A stretch of 36,163 nt of DNA from Lachnospiraceae bacterium (GTDB taxonomy: Bacteria; Bacillota; Clostridia; Lachnospirales; Lachnospiraceae). The position numbers were made by a program, and so were the translations under genes. Shown piece after piece: positions 8,506 through 16,882 of this stretch. Every line of letters starts with the position of its first letter. Position 1 is the stretch's first letter. The notes beneath the pieces are model-generated. The model searched no databases. It was not told the DNA's origin and saw only the letters and a program-made list of their open reading frames with translations. The stretch is taken from positions 1 through 36,163 of the forward strand of contig SVEM01000020.1 in the NCBI GenBank assembly GCA_015057375.1, read 5' to 3'.

Positions 8506-9390
8506 GTGAGCGAAGCAACAGAACAGATAACAAATGAGGTTCAGGAAGTTTCAGTCAAGTTTGATGCGTTACTTGAATGGATAGAGGGTCAGAAGTCTAA
8601 CATGATAGGGTATGTTTTTAACATAATCTTGGCACTTGTTATATTTGCAATAGGCAAGAAACTTATCGGCTTAGTGGCAAAGATTCTTGCCAAGACATTT
8701 AATAAGAGTAATATGGATGAAGGCGTTTGCAGATTCCTTTTGTCTATTATTAAAATAGTGCTTTATGTGCTGCTTATTGTGATAATTGCAGGATTTCTCG
8801 GTATTGAGACGACGTCGCTTGCGGCAATTATCGGTTCGGCAGGTCTTGCAATAGGTCTTTCACTGCAGGGAAGTCTTTCGAACTTTGCGGGTGGTGTACT
8901 TATACTGATACTTAAGCCTTTTGTTATAGGAGATTATATAGTTACCGAAGGTGTTGAAGGTACGGTAACGCACATAGATATTTTTTATACAAGATTAAAT
9001 ACACCGGATAATAAGCTTATAGTAATTCCGAACGGACGACTCAGCAATGATGTAATTACCAATGCTACAAAAGAAGAAATCAGAAGAGTTGATATAACTG
9101 TCGGCATAGAGTATAACGAAGAATATGAAAAAGTAAAAAGAATTCTTGAAAAAATTGCGAACAGGGAAGAACTTGTGCTTAAAGATCAGCCGGTGACAAT
9201 ATATATAGATTCGTTTAGTTCCAGTTCTGTTGATATCGGATTTAGGGTGTGGGCTAATACGTCTGATTACTGGCAGGTAAAATGGAATATGTTAGAAACA
9301 ATTAAGAGAGAATTTGATGCAAATGGAATATCAATACCTTTTGATCAGCTTGATGTAAATGTTTCGATGAATAATGGAGGGAAAGAATAA
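8506..9390 (+). CDS. mscS: Small-conductance mechanosensitive channel, MscS family
   Basis: 294 residues with three membrane helices (about 33-57, 76-99 and 103-135). The third carries the Gly/Ala-packed pore sequence AAIIGSAGLAIGLSLQGSL followed by NFAGG. The MscS beta domain follows (GDYIVTEGVEGTVTHIDIF, then the VIPNG motif) and an alpha/beta C-terminal domain ending near residue 290. MscS channels open under membrane tension and release solutes on hypo-osmotic shock. The start is GTG at 8506 after TAGGAGAATGGAAC. It is 11 bp after the YesL-like gene and 2 bp before argH, so all are probably cotranscribed. Confidence 0.93.
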   Translation: MSEATEQITNEVQEVSVKFDALLEWIEGQKSNMIGYVFNIILALVIFAIGKKLIGLVAKILAKTFNKSNMDEGVCRFLLSIIKIVLYVLLIVIIAGFLGIETTSLAAIIGSAGLAIGLSLQGSLSNFAGGVLILILKPFVIGDYIVTEGVEGTVTHIDIFYTRLNTPDNKLIVIPNGRLSNDVITNATKEEIRRVDITVGIEYNEEYEKVKRILEKIANREELVLKDQPVTIYIDSFSSSSVDIGFRVWANTSDYWQVKWNMLETIKREFDANGISIPFDQLDVNVSMNNGGKE

Positions 9391-9392
9391 TT

Positions 9393-10769
9393 ATGAAACT
9401 TTGGGGAGGAAGATTCACAAAGGATACAAATGAACTTGTAGATCAGTTCAATGCTTCAATATCATTTGACCAGAGATTCTGGAAAGAGGATATTGAAGGA
9501 AGTATTGCTCATGTGACTATGCTTGGAAGACAGGGCATTTTAAGTGAGGATGAAAAAGATCAGATAATTGCCGGACTTACGGGAATTATGCAGGATATAG
9601 ATTCCGGAAAGCTTGTTATATCAGATGAAAATGAGGATATACACAGCTTTATTGAAGCTACACTTATATCACGTATCGGTGAGCCGGGCAAGAAACTTCA
9701 TACAGGAAGAAGCCGTAACGATCAGGTTGCTCTTGATATGAAGCTTTATACGAGAAATGAGATAAAGGAACTTGATGAGCGCCTTTTACATCTTCTTCAT
9801 ACTATTAATAATATAATGAAAGATAATGTTGAAACTTATATGCCGGGATTTACTCATCTTCAGAAGGCTCAACCGGTGACACTTGCTCATCATATGGGTG
9901 CTTATTTTGAAATGTTTAAGCGTGACAGATCAAGACTTGCAGATACATTTAAGCGTATGAATACATGTCCTCTTGGCTCGGGTGCACTTGCAGGAACAAC
10001 ATATCCGCTTGACAGGGAATATACTGCGGAACTTCTTTCATTTGACTGTGCAACTAATAACAGTATGGATTCTGTATCTGACAGGGATTATCTTGTAGAG
10101 CTTCTTGGTGATATGTCACTTATTATGATGCATTTATCAAGATTTTCGGAGGAGATTATTCTTTGGAACTCTAATGAGTACGGTTTTGTGGAAATAGATG
10201 ATGCATATTCAACAGGAAGCAGTATCATGCCACAGAAGAAGAACCCTGATATTGCGGAACTTGTTAGAGGAAAGACAGGACGTGTGTATGGTGCGCTTAT
10301 GTCACTTCTTACAACACTTAAGGGTATTCCTCTTGCTTATAATAAGGACATGCAGGAAGATAAGGAGATGACCTTTGACGCAATAGATACGGTTAAGGGT
10401 TGTATAGCTTTATTTGATGGCATGCTTGAAACAATCAGCTTTAATAATGATAACATGGAAGCCAGTGCAAAGAACGGTTTTACCAATGCAACAGATGCTG
10501 CGGATTATCTTGTTAACCACGGAGTGGCATTCAGAGATGCTCACGGAATAGTGGGACAGCTTGTGCTTTATTGCGTAGACAAAGGTATCGCCCTTGATGA
10601 TATGACTATAGAAGAATATAAGGCTATAAGTCCGGTATTCGAGGAAGATATATATGAAGCAATCGCAATGAAGACATGCGTGGAAAAACGTAATACAAAG
10701 GGCGCTCCGGGACCGGCCTCCATGATGAGTATTATAGAAGAAAATGAAACATATTTGAAAAATAATTAA
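9393..10769 (+). CDS. argH: Argininosuccinate lyase
   Basis: 458 residues, full length for ArgH of the fumarase/aspartase superfamily. It cleaves argininosuccinate to arginine and fumarate, the last step of arginine synthesis. The superfamily signature GSSIMPQKKNPD is at 275-286 (mobile loop with the catalytic serine), the catalytic-base region is GFTHLQKAQP (152-161, His155), and HTGRSRNDQ is at 103-111. The start is ATG, with GGAGGGAAAG ending about 7 bp upstream inside the mscS tail. The usual partner argG is not in the window; argH rides at the end of a DUF1015/YesL/mscS run. Confidence 0.96.
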   Translation: MKLWGGRFTKDTNELVDQFNASISFDQRFWKEDIEGSIAHVTMLGRQGILSEDEKDQIIAGLTGIMQDIDSGKLVISDENEDIHSFIEATLISRIGEPGKKLHTGRSRNDQVALDMKLYTRNEIKELDERLLHLLHTINNIMKDNVETYMPGFTHLQKAQPVTLAHHMGAYFEMFKRDRSRLADTFKRMNTCPLGSGALAGTTYPLDREYTAELLSFDCATNNSMDSVSDRDYLVELLGDMSLIMMHLSRFSEEIILWNSNEYGFVEIDDAYSTGSSIMPQKKNPDIAELVRGKTGRVYGALMSLLTTLKGIPLAYNKDMQEDKEMTFDAIDTVKGCIALFDGMLETISFNNDNMEASAKNGFTNATDAADYLVNHGVAFRDAHGIVGQLVLYCVDKGIALDDMTIEEYKAISPVFEEDIYEAIAMKTCVEKRNTKGAPGPASMMSIIEENETYLKNN

Positions 10770-10797
10770 AAAAATATATGTCGCAATAATAAAGTAA

Positions 10798-10826
10798 TTG
10801 TAAAACAATACGGTATAGTGTATTAT
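10798..10826 (+). promoter_or_regulatory. Probable promoter of the NhaC-type antiporter gene
   Basis: TTGTAA (10798-10803), a 17-bp spacer, then TATTAT (10821-10826). It lies in the 92-bp gap after argH, where no terminator hairpin is visible. Confidence 0.5.
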
Positions 10827-10861
10827 TAGTTTATATTATAACGAAAGAGAGAGGTATTATT

Positions 10862-12454
10862 ATGAGTGAAGTAGTAGAATATGTACCACAGATGTATGCC
10901 ACTTTTTGGGCATTAGTGCCACCGCTTGTTGCGATTATTCTTGCGTTGATTACTAAAGAAGTGTATACATCATTATTTGTCGGAATTGTGATTGGCGGAC
11001 TTTTCTACGGAGATATATTCTCAAGTACATTTAGCTTTGAGACATCCGTCACACATATTTTCCAGGACGGACTTGTTAAGGTCCTTGCAGATTCCGAAGA
11101 CGGAGCCTATAATGTAGGTATTCTTATTTTCCTTGTAATTCTTGGAATTATGGTATGTCTGATGAACAAAACCGGTGGTTCGGCAGCATTTGGTGAATGG
11201 TCATCTAAGCACATCAAGTCAAGAGTAGGAACACAGCTTGCTTCAGTTGCACTTGGAGTTCTTATATTTATTGATGACTATTTTAACTGCCTCACAGTTG
11301 GTAGTGTTATGAGACCTGTAGCTGATAAGCATAAGATATCACGTGCAAAGCTGTCTTATATCATTGATGCTACAGCAGCACCTGTATGTATTATTGCTCC
11401 TATTTCTTCATGGGCAGCAGCGGTTGCAGGATTTGTTGAGGATGAGGACGGTTTTTCTGTATTCATTAATGCAATTCCGTATAACTATTATGCACTTCTT
11501 ACCTTAGTATTTATGATTGCACTCATTCTTCTTAAGGTTGATTTCGGACCAATGAAGCTTCATGAGAAGAATGCATTAAAGGGAGATCTCTTTACAACAC
11601 CTGACAGACCTTATGCTAATGTTAAAGAAGAGGCAGTTAGTACAAAAGGAAAAGTTATTGACCTTGTATTCCCTATCGTAGTTCTTATCATTTCATGTGT
11701 TATCGGTATGATTTACACAGGTGGATTCTTTGCAGGTAAAGGCTTTATATCAGCATTCTCTGACTGTGATGCATCAGTAGGGCTTATGCTCGGAAGTTTC
11801 TTTGCCCTTGTTATTACAGTAATCTTCTATTTAATCAGAAGAGTTATCAAGTTTAACGAAGCTTGTTCATGTATACCTGAAGGATTTAAGGCAATGGTGC
11901 CTGCTATCCTCATTCTTATATTTGCATGGACACTTAAGGCTATGACAGATAGTCTTGGCGCTAGGGAGTATGTTGCAGCACTTGTAGACGGAGCTTCAGG
12001 CGGATTGTTCGTACTTCTTCCTGCAATTATATTTATCATTGCAGTAGGACTTGCATTTGCTACAGGTACATCATGGGGAACATTTGGTATCCTTATTCCT
12101 ATCGTAGTTAGTGTATTTGCAGGCACAAATCATACAATGATGATTATGTCAATTTCAGCATGTATGGCAGGTGCTGTTTGTGGTGATCATTGCTCACCTA
12201 TTTCAGATACTACGATTATGGCTTCTGCGGGAGCACAAAGTAATCATATCAACCATGTATCTACTCAGCTTCCATATGCTTTAGTAGTAGCGGGTATATC
12301 ATTTGTTACTTATATTCTTGCAGGACTTCTTCAGCTTGCAGGGGTATCAACAGTAGTTGGTATAATCGTACCGCTTGTTGTAGGTATTGCACTTACAATC
12401 GGTTTCCTTGTTGTTGTGAAATGCACAGGCGGCAGCACAGAAGAAGCTGAATAA
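10862..12454 (+). CDS. Na+/H+ antiporter, NhaC family
   Basis: A 530-residue membrane protein with about 11-12 hydrophobic segments. NhaC-family marks include the N-terminal ALVPPLVAIILALITKEVYTS, the FIDDYFNCLTVGSVMRP block (about residues 137-155), the IDATAAPVCIIAPISSW segment, and the GDHCSPISDTTIMASAGA motif near residue 443. These hold the conserved Asp, His and Asn residues of the transport site. It probably exchanges Na+ for H+, or carries an organic substrate by the same fold, as some NhaC homologues do. GAGAGAGG precedes the ATG. It lies 41 bp before the EamA gene and is probably cotranscribed with it. Confidence 0.88.
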   Translation: MSEVVEYVPQMYATFWALVPPLVAIILALITKEVYTSLFVGIVIGGLFYGDIFSSTFSFETSVTHIFQDGLVKVLADSEDGAYNVGILIFLVILGIMVCLMNKTGGSAAFGEWSSKHIKSRVGTQLASVALGVLIFIDDYFNCLTVGSVMRPVADKHKISRAKLSYIIDATAAPVCIIAPISSWAAAVAGFVEDEDGFSVFINAIPYNYYALLTLVFMIALILLKVDFGPMKLHEKNALKGDLFTTPDRPYANVKEEAVSTKGKVIDLVFPIVVLIISCVIGMIYTGGFFAGKGFISAFSDCDASVGLMLGSFFALVITVIFYLIRRVIKFNEACSCIPEGFKAMVPAILILIFAWTLKAMTDSLGAREYVAALVDGASGGLFVLLPAIIFIIAVGLAFATGTSWGTFGILIPIVVSVFAGTNHTMMIMSISACMAGAVCGDHCSPISDTTIMASAGAQSNHINHVSTQLPYALVVAGISFVTYILAGLLQLAGVSTVVGIIVPLVVGIALTIGFLVVVKCTGGSTEEAE

Positions 12455-12495
12455 TCATAATATAATATTAAGTAATAGTAGGATAATTATTAGTT

Positions 12496-13416
12496 ATGAA
12501 AAATCTTAAAGGCAGTCTCATATTGTTGCTTGCAGCATTTATATGGGGTACCGCATTTGTAGCACAGAGCAGTGGTGCAGATAAGGTAGATACATTTACC
12601 TTTAATGCATTCAGATCCTTTGTGGGAGTACTGTTTCTGTTGATTGTAGTTAAAATTAGAGATTATAAGATAAACAAGACAGCCACATCCGCTAATGCGG
12701 ATATGGCTGTTAAACCGTGGCCTATAAAAGGTGGAATAGTATGCGGAATTGTATTATTTCTGGCATCGGGATTTCAGCAGGCAGGCATAGGAATGTATCC
12801 TGACGGAGTGGCAGCATCGGGACGTTCGGGATTCCTTACTGCAACATATGTTGTAATGGTTGCAGTTGTTGTTCAGATAGTAGGAAGAAAGATTCATCCG
12901 CTTATAGTCGTATCAATAATTGGTGTTGTGTGCGGATTATATCTTTTGTGTATGTCGGGAGGATTTGATGCGATATACATAGGAGATGTATTTGGATTTA
13001 TATGCGCAATCTGCTTTACTGTACACATACTTGTTATAGATAAATATTCGGATGTTGACAGTATAAAACTATCGTGTCTTCAATTTTTTGTATGTGGAAT
13101 TTTGTCCTTTACAGCCATGTTGATAATGGAAGAGCCCGTACTTGCTGATGTTATTGCGGCACTAATTCCTATATTGTATGCAGGTGTTATGTCAAGTGGT
13201 ATTGCATTTACGCTCCAGATGGTTGGACAGAAATATGCAGAACCACACATTGCATCTATAGTTATGTGCCTTGAGTCAGTATTTGCGGTACTTGCGGGCT
13301 GGGTTGTACTCGGAGAACGCTTGCTTCCGAGAGAATATGTAGGCTGCGCACTTGTATTTGCAGCAGTTATACTTGCCCAGGTGCCTGCATTTAAAACTGA
13401 AAAGAAAAATGTCTAG
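12496..13416 (+). CDS. EamA-type (DMT superfamily) permease
   Basis: A 306-residue protein with ten hydrophobic segments arranged as two EamA repeats. The N-terminal LLLAAFIWGTAFVAQSSGAD and the second-repeat ALIPILYAGVMSSGIAFTLQM are typical of drug/metabolite exporters and amino-acid exporters of this superfamily. The substrate is unknown. The ATG has only a weak ribosome site (TAGGATAA), suggesting dependence on upstream translation. Residues around 62-72 (KTATSANADMAVK) form a polar loop encoded by a perfect-looking DNA hairpin. Its TAG stop lies in a CTAG tetramer shared with the stop of the convergent gene. Confidence 0.85.
   Translation: MKNLKGSLILLLAAFIWGTAFVAQSSGADKVDTFTFNAFRSFVGVLFLLIVVKIRDYKINKTATSANADMAVKPWPIKGGIVCGIVLFLASGFQQAGIGMYPDGVAASGRSGFLTATYVVMVAVVVQIVGRKIHPLIVVSIIGVVCGLYLLCMSGGFDAIYIGDVFGFICAICFTVHILVIDKYSDVDSIKLSCLQFFVCGILSFTAMLIMEEPVLADVIAALIPILYAGVMSSGIAFTLQMVGQKYAEPHIASIVMCLESVFAVLAGWVVLGERLLPREYVGCALVFAAVILAQVPAFKTEKKNV
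12679..12710. repeat. Intragenic inverted repeat in the EamA gene
   Basis: ACAGCCACATCCGC (12679-12692) and GCGGATATGGCTGT (12697-12710) are complementary at 13 of 14 positions around a TAAT loop. It falls in the codons of a polar loop between the second and third membrane helices. It is terminator-like in shape but lacks a T run. Confidence 0.8.
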
Positions 13417-14246
13417 TCGATTTTCCCGAGTCTTTTTAACAACCAAGGGATAGTCGTTTCAAAATCAACTCCATACCAACTGTGTGATTTGTTTTCGAGA
13501 GTTTTAAGGAGAGTGTGTGATGTGTAGTCAACGGCAATGGTTACAGCATCGCTTACCGCAAAACCGTTAAGAAGAGCTCCTGCAAATGTACTTGCAAACA
13601 GATCGCCGGTTCCATGGAATTGTGAGTCTATATGTGGTTTAAAATATTCAAAATCGGAACCATCAGAAAATCTTGCAACAATACCATTTTCATTATCTCG
13701 ACGAATACTTGTTATAATAATATTGGAAGCACCTTTTTGTGAAAGTCTGTCAAGAATTTCATTTATATATGACTGATCATAATTATCTTTATATGGCATG
13801 CCGGCCATGATTGCAGCTTCAGTAATATTAGGAACTATGTAACGTGCCTTACTGCATAGAGTTGTAACGGCATCAGCATATTCCTTATTAAATATCGGAT
13901 ACATTTTGCCGTTGTCCGCAAAAACCGGATCAACGATTGTAAGAGTGTTCTCATCTGCAAAATTATCGTAAAAGTCATGAATCATATGTATATGATTAAC
14001 GGTTCCAAGATATCCTGTAAGTATTGCATCAAAATGTATATCAAGAGACTTCCAATGAGCAACTATATCAGGCATATCTGATGATAAATCTGTAAATGTA
14101 AAACCGGGGAACATTGTGTGTGTAGATAAGACAGCAGTAGGTATTATGGTTGTTTCGATACCCATTGCAGATATTATGGGAAGAGCTATAGTCTGGGAAC
14201 ATTTTCCCAAACATGAAATATCTTGAATACTTATTAATCTTTTCAC
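13413..14246 (-). CDS. Pyridoxal/pyridoxamine kinase-like protein (PdxK/PdxY family)
   Basis: 277 residues of the ribokinase-like superfamily. The order fits pyridoxal kinases: an N-terminal SIQDISCLGKCSQTIALPI, the TDPVFADNGK-like segment (here VDPVFADNGKMY, about 121-132), and the ATP-binding/catalytic FHGTGDLFASTFAGAL (about 217-232), where the GTGD aspartate is the catalytic base. It would phosphorylate B6 vitamers to pyridoxal or pyridoxamine phosphate. The start is GTG at 14246 after GAGGAATAA. It is divergent from the subtilase gene and overlaps the convergent EamA gene by 4 bp. Several PLP enzymes use its product, but no B6 synthesis gene is adjacent. Confidence 0.85.
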   Translation of the reverse strand: MKRLISIQDISCLGKCSQTIALPIISAMGIETTIIPTAVLSTHTMFPGFTFTDLSSDMPDIVAHWKSLDIHFDAILTGYLGTVNHIHMIHDFYDNFADENTLTIVDPVFADNGKMYPIFNKEYADAVTTLCSKARYIVPNITEAAIMAGMPYKDNYDQSYINEILDRLSQKGASNIIITSIRRDNENGIVARFSDGSDFEYFKPHIDSQFHGTGDLFASTFAGALLNGFAVSDAVTIAVDYTSHTLLKTLENKSHSWYGVDFETTIPWLLKRLGKID

Positions 14247-14265
14247 ACTTATTCCTCATTTCTAT

Positions 14266-14299
14266 GATATAATATAATTTATTGATGAGTTATTATATC
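14266..14299. promoter_or_regulatory. Perfect inverted repeat carrying two TATAAT boxes
   Basis: GATATAATA (14266-14274) and TATTATATC (14291-14299) are perfect complements separated by 16 bp. Each arm holds a TATAAT on opposite strands: plus at 14268-14273, minus at 14297-14292. The minus-strand box has a TTTACT -35 candidate 17 bp away (14320-14315) and may drive the kinase gene. The plus box lacks a good -35. The repeat may also be an operator. Confidence 0.45.
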
Positions 14300-14319
14300 A
14301 GATGTGGGTGATGTAGTAA

Positions 14320-16260
14320 ATGAAAAGATGTATATTTGTCTTATTATTAATTATTACAATCATATATCCGTATACATCTACTGAGGGTGCTGGCACAAAG
14401 TCAGGCGAAGCACTTGTATTTATGATGCAAGGAATTTATAAAACTGATAGTGTAAAAACATCGGATTTCTATGAGCTTACAGATGTAGAATATATATGCT
14501 CGGATGGGCTGTATAATTATTATTCGTGTACTGCAAATTTCAATCGCTTATTGTATTCAGTAGAGGATGTAATATCTGATATGAATAAAACCGGTATGTA
14601 TGAAAAGGTTGAAAAAGATATAGAATTTTATGATGAGGCTTTGGGGGACAGGTTTGATGCACTTCTTAATCCGGGGCTTGCAAACCAGTGGTATCTTGAC
14701 ACCGTTAATGCAAAAAAAGCATGGGAATATGTCGGCGGAGAACCGGGAAAGGGAGTTGTGGTTGCAGTAATCGATTCCGGAATACAATATAATCACAAAG
14801 ATCTTCAAGCTAATATATGGGGATACAGTGAATTCGCAAACTTAAAAGATATTGATGACAGCGACGGTCATGGTACACATGTATCAGGAATTATAGGAAT
14901 GATCGCAGACAATTACCGTGGTGGTGCGGGAGTTGCATATTCTGCGGATATAATGCCTGTCAAGGCAGGAGATAATAATGATGGAACATTTTTGGTGTCT
15001 GATGTTATAGCAGCGCTTGATTATGCCGTGAAAAATGGTGCTAATGTTATTAACATGTCATTTGGATCACCTAACGAGTCAGAGGTATTTAAAACTGCAC
15101 TAGAGAATGCATCAAAGAGTTGTGTTCTTGTTGCGGCAGCGGGAAATGAAGGAAAGCTCACTGAAGATACTGAAGCGGCTAACGCAGAAAATATCTATCC
15201 GGCAGCATATCCTTTTGTTCTTGGAGTAATGGCAACTGACAAAGATAACAGCATACTTTCGTGGTCGAACTATGATACGGAAAGGTTTACTGAAAATGAG
15301 TACGAGCTTGCTGCGCCGGGTAAAGAAATATATTCAACATATTTGTCGGGTGCATACAAATATATGAATGGTACATCCATGGCAACCCCGATTGTTTCAG
15401 GAGCTGCCGCTATACTTTATCAAAATGCAAGGGACAAAGGTATAAATAATATTGCTGAATACGTTTTTTTGCAGCTTCGCAATTCATCGTATCCGCTTCT
15501 TAATATATACGACGCACTTACTGTAGAACCTGCAGTGAATGTGGTTGTTAATAATCATAAGGAATTCTATGCAGATAATGTGATATCCTGTGGATTTGAC
15601 ATATGTAATACTTGGAAAGAAGCAAAAGATGTTACTGTTAAATTATCTGTTGCAAATGATGTGGCAGGCGCGCCGGTACTTTTGTCAGATGATAATATTA
15701 TTGTAGGTAGTATGGCAGCAGGAAAGGTATATACAGTAGATGTGCAGGGTGGCCTGCAGGTAAAGATATCTATTACTGCAGAGCCGGGAAAGACATATAA
15801 CATACCGGTTACATATAGTGTTACAGCAGATGATAAGATATATGAATATACACACAACATAAATATAGCCATTCCTTCGGATACTCCGGAAGAAAACACG
15901 CAAAACATTGGCTCTACAACTGTAGATAAAATAGATGCTAATACAGATATTGCAGCAGGAAATGAAGCTGTAATTACACCACAGAAGGTTAAGGGTGTAA
16001 AGGTAAACGTAAAAAAGATAAATGCAAAGAAACGTAAGAATATTATAAAATGGAAAAAGACGAAAAATGCACAAAAGTATATTGTGTATTATGCAAAGTC
16101 GCGTTATGGTAAATACAAAAAACTTGCTGCCGTAAACAAGAACTCGTATATACATGTTATAAAGAAGAAAAAGATCAAATGGTTTTATAAAGTTAGGGCA
16201 GTATATGTGCAAAACGAAGAAAAAATATACGGACCATATTCAAACGTTGTAAAGAAGTAG
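14320..16260 (+). CDS. Exported subtilisin-like serine protease (S8) with basic Fn3-like C-terminus
   Basis: A 646-residue exported protease. Residues 1-23 form a signal peptide, and ~25-118 probably a propeptide. The S8 catalytic domain spans ~119-395 with the triad D152 (VIDSG), H184 (DGHGTHVSG) and S353 (GTSMATP), and oxyanion N276 (AAAGNEG). Residues ~405-530 look like a beta-rich domain resembling NPCBM/CARDB-type extracellular modules. The last ~90 residues are a very basic fibronectin-III-like domain (WKKTKNAQKYIVYYAKSRYGKY, then FYKVRAV), close in style to repeats on other Lachnospiraceae surface proteins and likely to hold the enzyme at the wall. All catalytic residues are intact. 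A weak GGGTGATG ribosome site precedes the ATG. It lies 10 bp upstream of rnhA. Confidence 0.92.
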   Translation: MKRCIFVLLLIITIIYPYTSTEGAGTKSGEALVFMMQGIYKTDSVKTSDFYELTDVEYICSDGLYNYYSCTANFNRLLYSVEDVISDMNKTGMYEKVEKDIEFYDEALGDRFDALLNPGLANQWYLDTVNAKKAWEYVGGEPGKGVVVAVIDSGIQYNHKDLQANIWGYSEFANLKDIDDSDGHGTHVSGIIGMIADNYRGGAGVAYSADIMPVKAGDNNDGTFLVSDVIAALDYAVKNGANVINMSFGSPNESEVFKTALENASKSCVLVAAAGNEGKLTEDTEAANAENIYPAAYPFVLGVMATDKDNSILSWSNYDTERFTENEYELAAPGKEIYSTYLSGAYKYMNGTSMATPIVSGAAAILYQNARDKGINNIAEYVFLQLRNSSYPLLNIYDALTVEPAVNVVVNNHKEFYADNVISCGFDICNTWKEAKDVTVKLSVANDVAGAPVLLSDDNIIVGSMAAGKVYTVDVQGGLQVKISITAEPGKTYNIPVTYSVTADDKIYEYTHNINIAIPSDTPEENTQNIGSTTVDKIDANTDIAAGNEAVITPQKVKGVKVNVKKINAKKRKNIIKWKKTKNAQKYIVYYAKSRYGKYKKLAAVNKNSYIHVIKKKKIKWFYKVRAVYVQNEEKIYGPYSNVVKK

Positions 16261-16270
16261 GAGACTAACA

Positions 16271-16882
16271 GTGGCAGAAAAATATTATGCGATAAGATGT
16301 GGAAAAGAGACAGGCATATATAACACCTGGGACGAGTGTAAAGATTTGGTCCTGGGATTTGCAGGCGCAGAGTATAAAAGTTTTAAAACAATGGAGGAAG
16401 CAAGAAAATACTTGGGACTACAGGAGTCTGATGAGGCTTGTTCTGAGGATGCTCCAAAGCCTCCAAAGGGTACTATGATTGCATATGTTGACGGAAGTTA
16501 TAATGATGCAATGCCTGCATTTTCATATGGTATGATAGCATTTACATGTGATGAGACGATAAGAGATAAGAATTTTTTTGTTGATGAGGAGCTTGTAACC
16601 ATGCGAAATGTTGCAGGAGAGATAAAAGGCTCTGAAGCTGCGATGAGACTTGCTCTTGACAAGGGTTGCAATGAGCTTCATATTTATCATGATTATGAAG
16701 GTATTGCCGCGTGGTGCGAAGGAAGATGGAAGACAAATAAAACAGGAACCATAGCATATAAGTCATACTATGATTCCGTAAAAGATAAGATAAATATTAC
16801 CTTCCATAAAGTAACGGGTCACTCCGGAGACCGTTATAATGATGAAGCTGACGAGCTTGCAAAGGAAGCATTTATGTTGTGA
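16271..16882 (+). CDS. rnhA: Ribonuclease HI with N-terminal viroplasmin-like RNA/DNA-hybrid-binding domain
   Basis: 203 residues. Residues 1-49 are the hybrid-binding domain shared with eukaryotic RNase H1 (KYYAIRCGKETGIYNTWDEC, then YKSFKTMEEA). The catalytic domain starts near 68 and carries the four acidic residues D74 (AYVDGS), E117 (GEIKGSE), D141 (HDYEG) and D191 (YNDEADELA). It cuts the RNA strand of RNA-DNA hybrids. The start is GTG at 16271 after TAGGAGACTAACA. Its TGA stop abuts, with no gap, the stop of the convergent ppk1 gene. Confidence 0.94.
   Translation: MAEKYYAIRCGKETGIYNTWDECKDLVLGFAGAEYKSFKTMEEARKYLGLQESDEACSEDAPKPPKGTMIAYVDGSYNDAMPAFSYGMIAFTCDETIRDKNFFVDEELVTMRNVAGEIKGSEAAMRLALDKGCNELHIYHDYEGIAAWCEGRWKTNKTGTIAYKSYYDSVKDKINITFHKVTGHSGDRYNDEADELAKEAFML

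Noticed and set aside
10770-10861. Riboswitch or attenuator before the antiporter gene
   Set aside because: The 92-bp gap shows no stable stem pair or terminator; only a promoter-like sequence is visible.
15685-16212. 175-codon minus-strand frame opposite the subtilase C-terminus
   Set aside because: Shadow of an intact gene; composition is Tyr/Ile/Cys-rich as expected from the complement of an AT-rich Lys-rich region.
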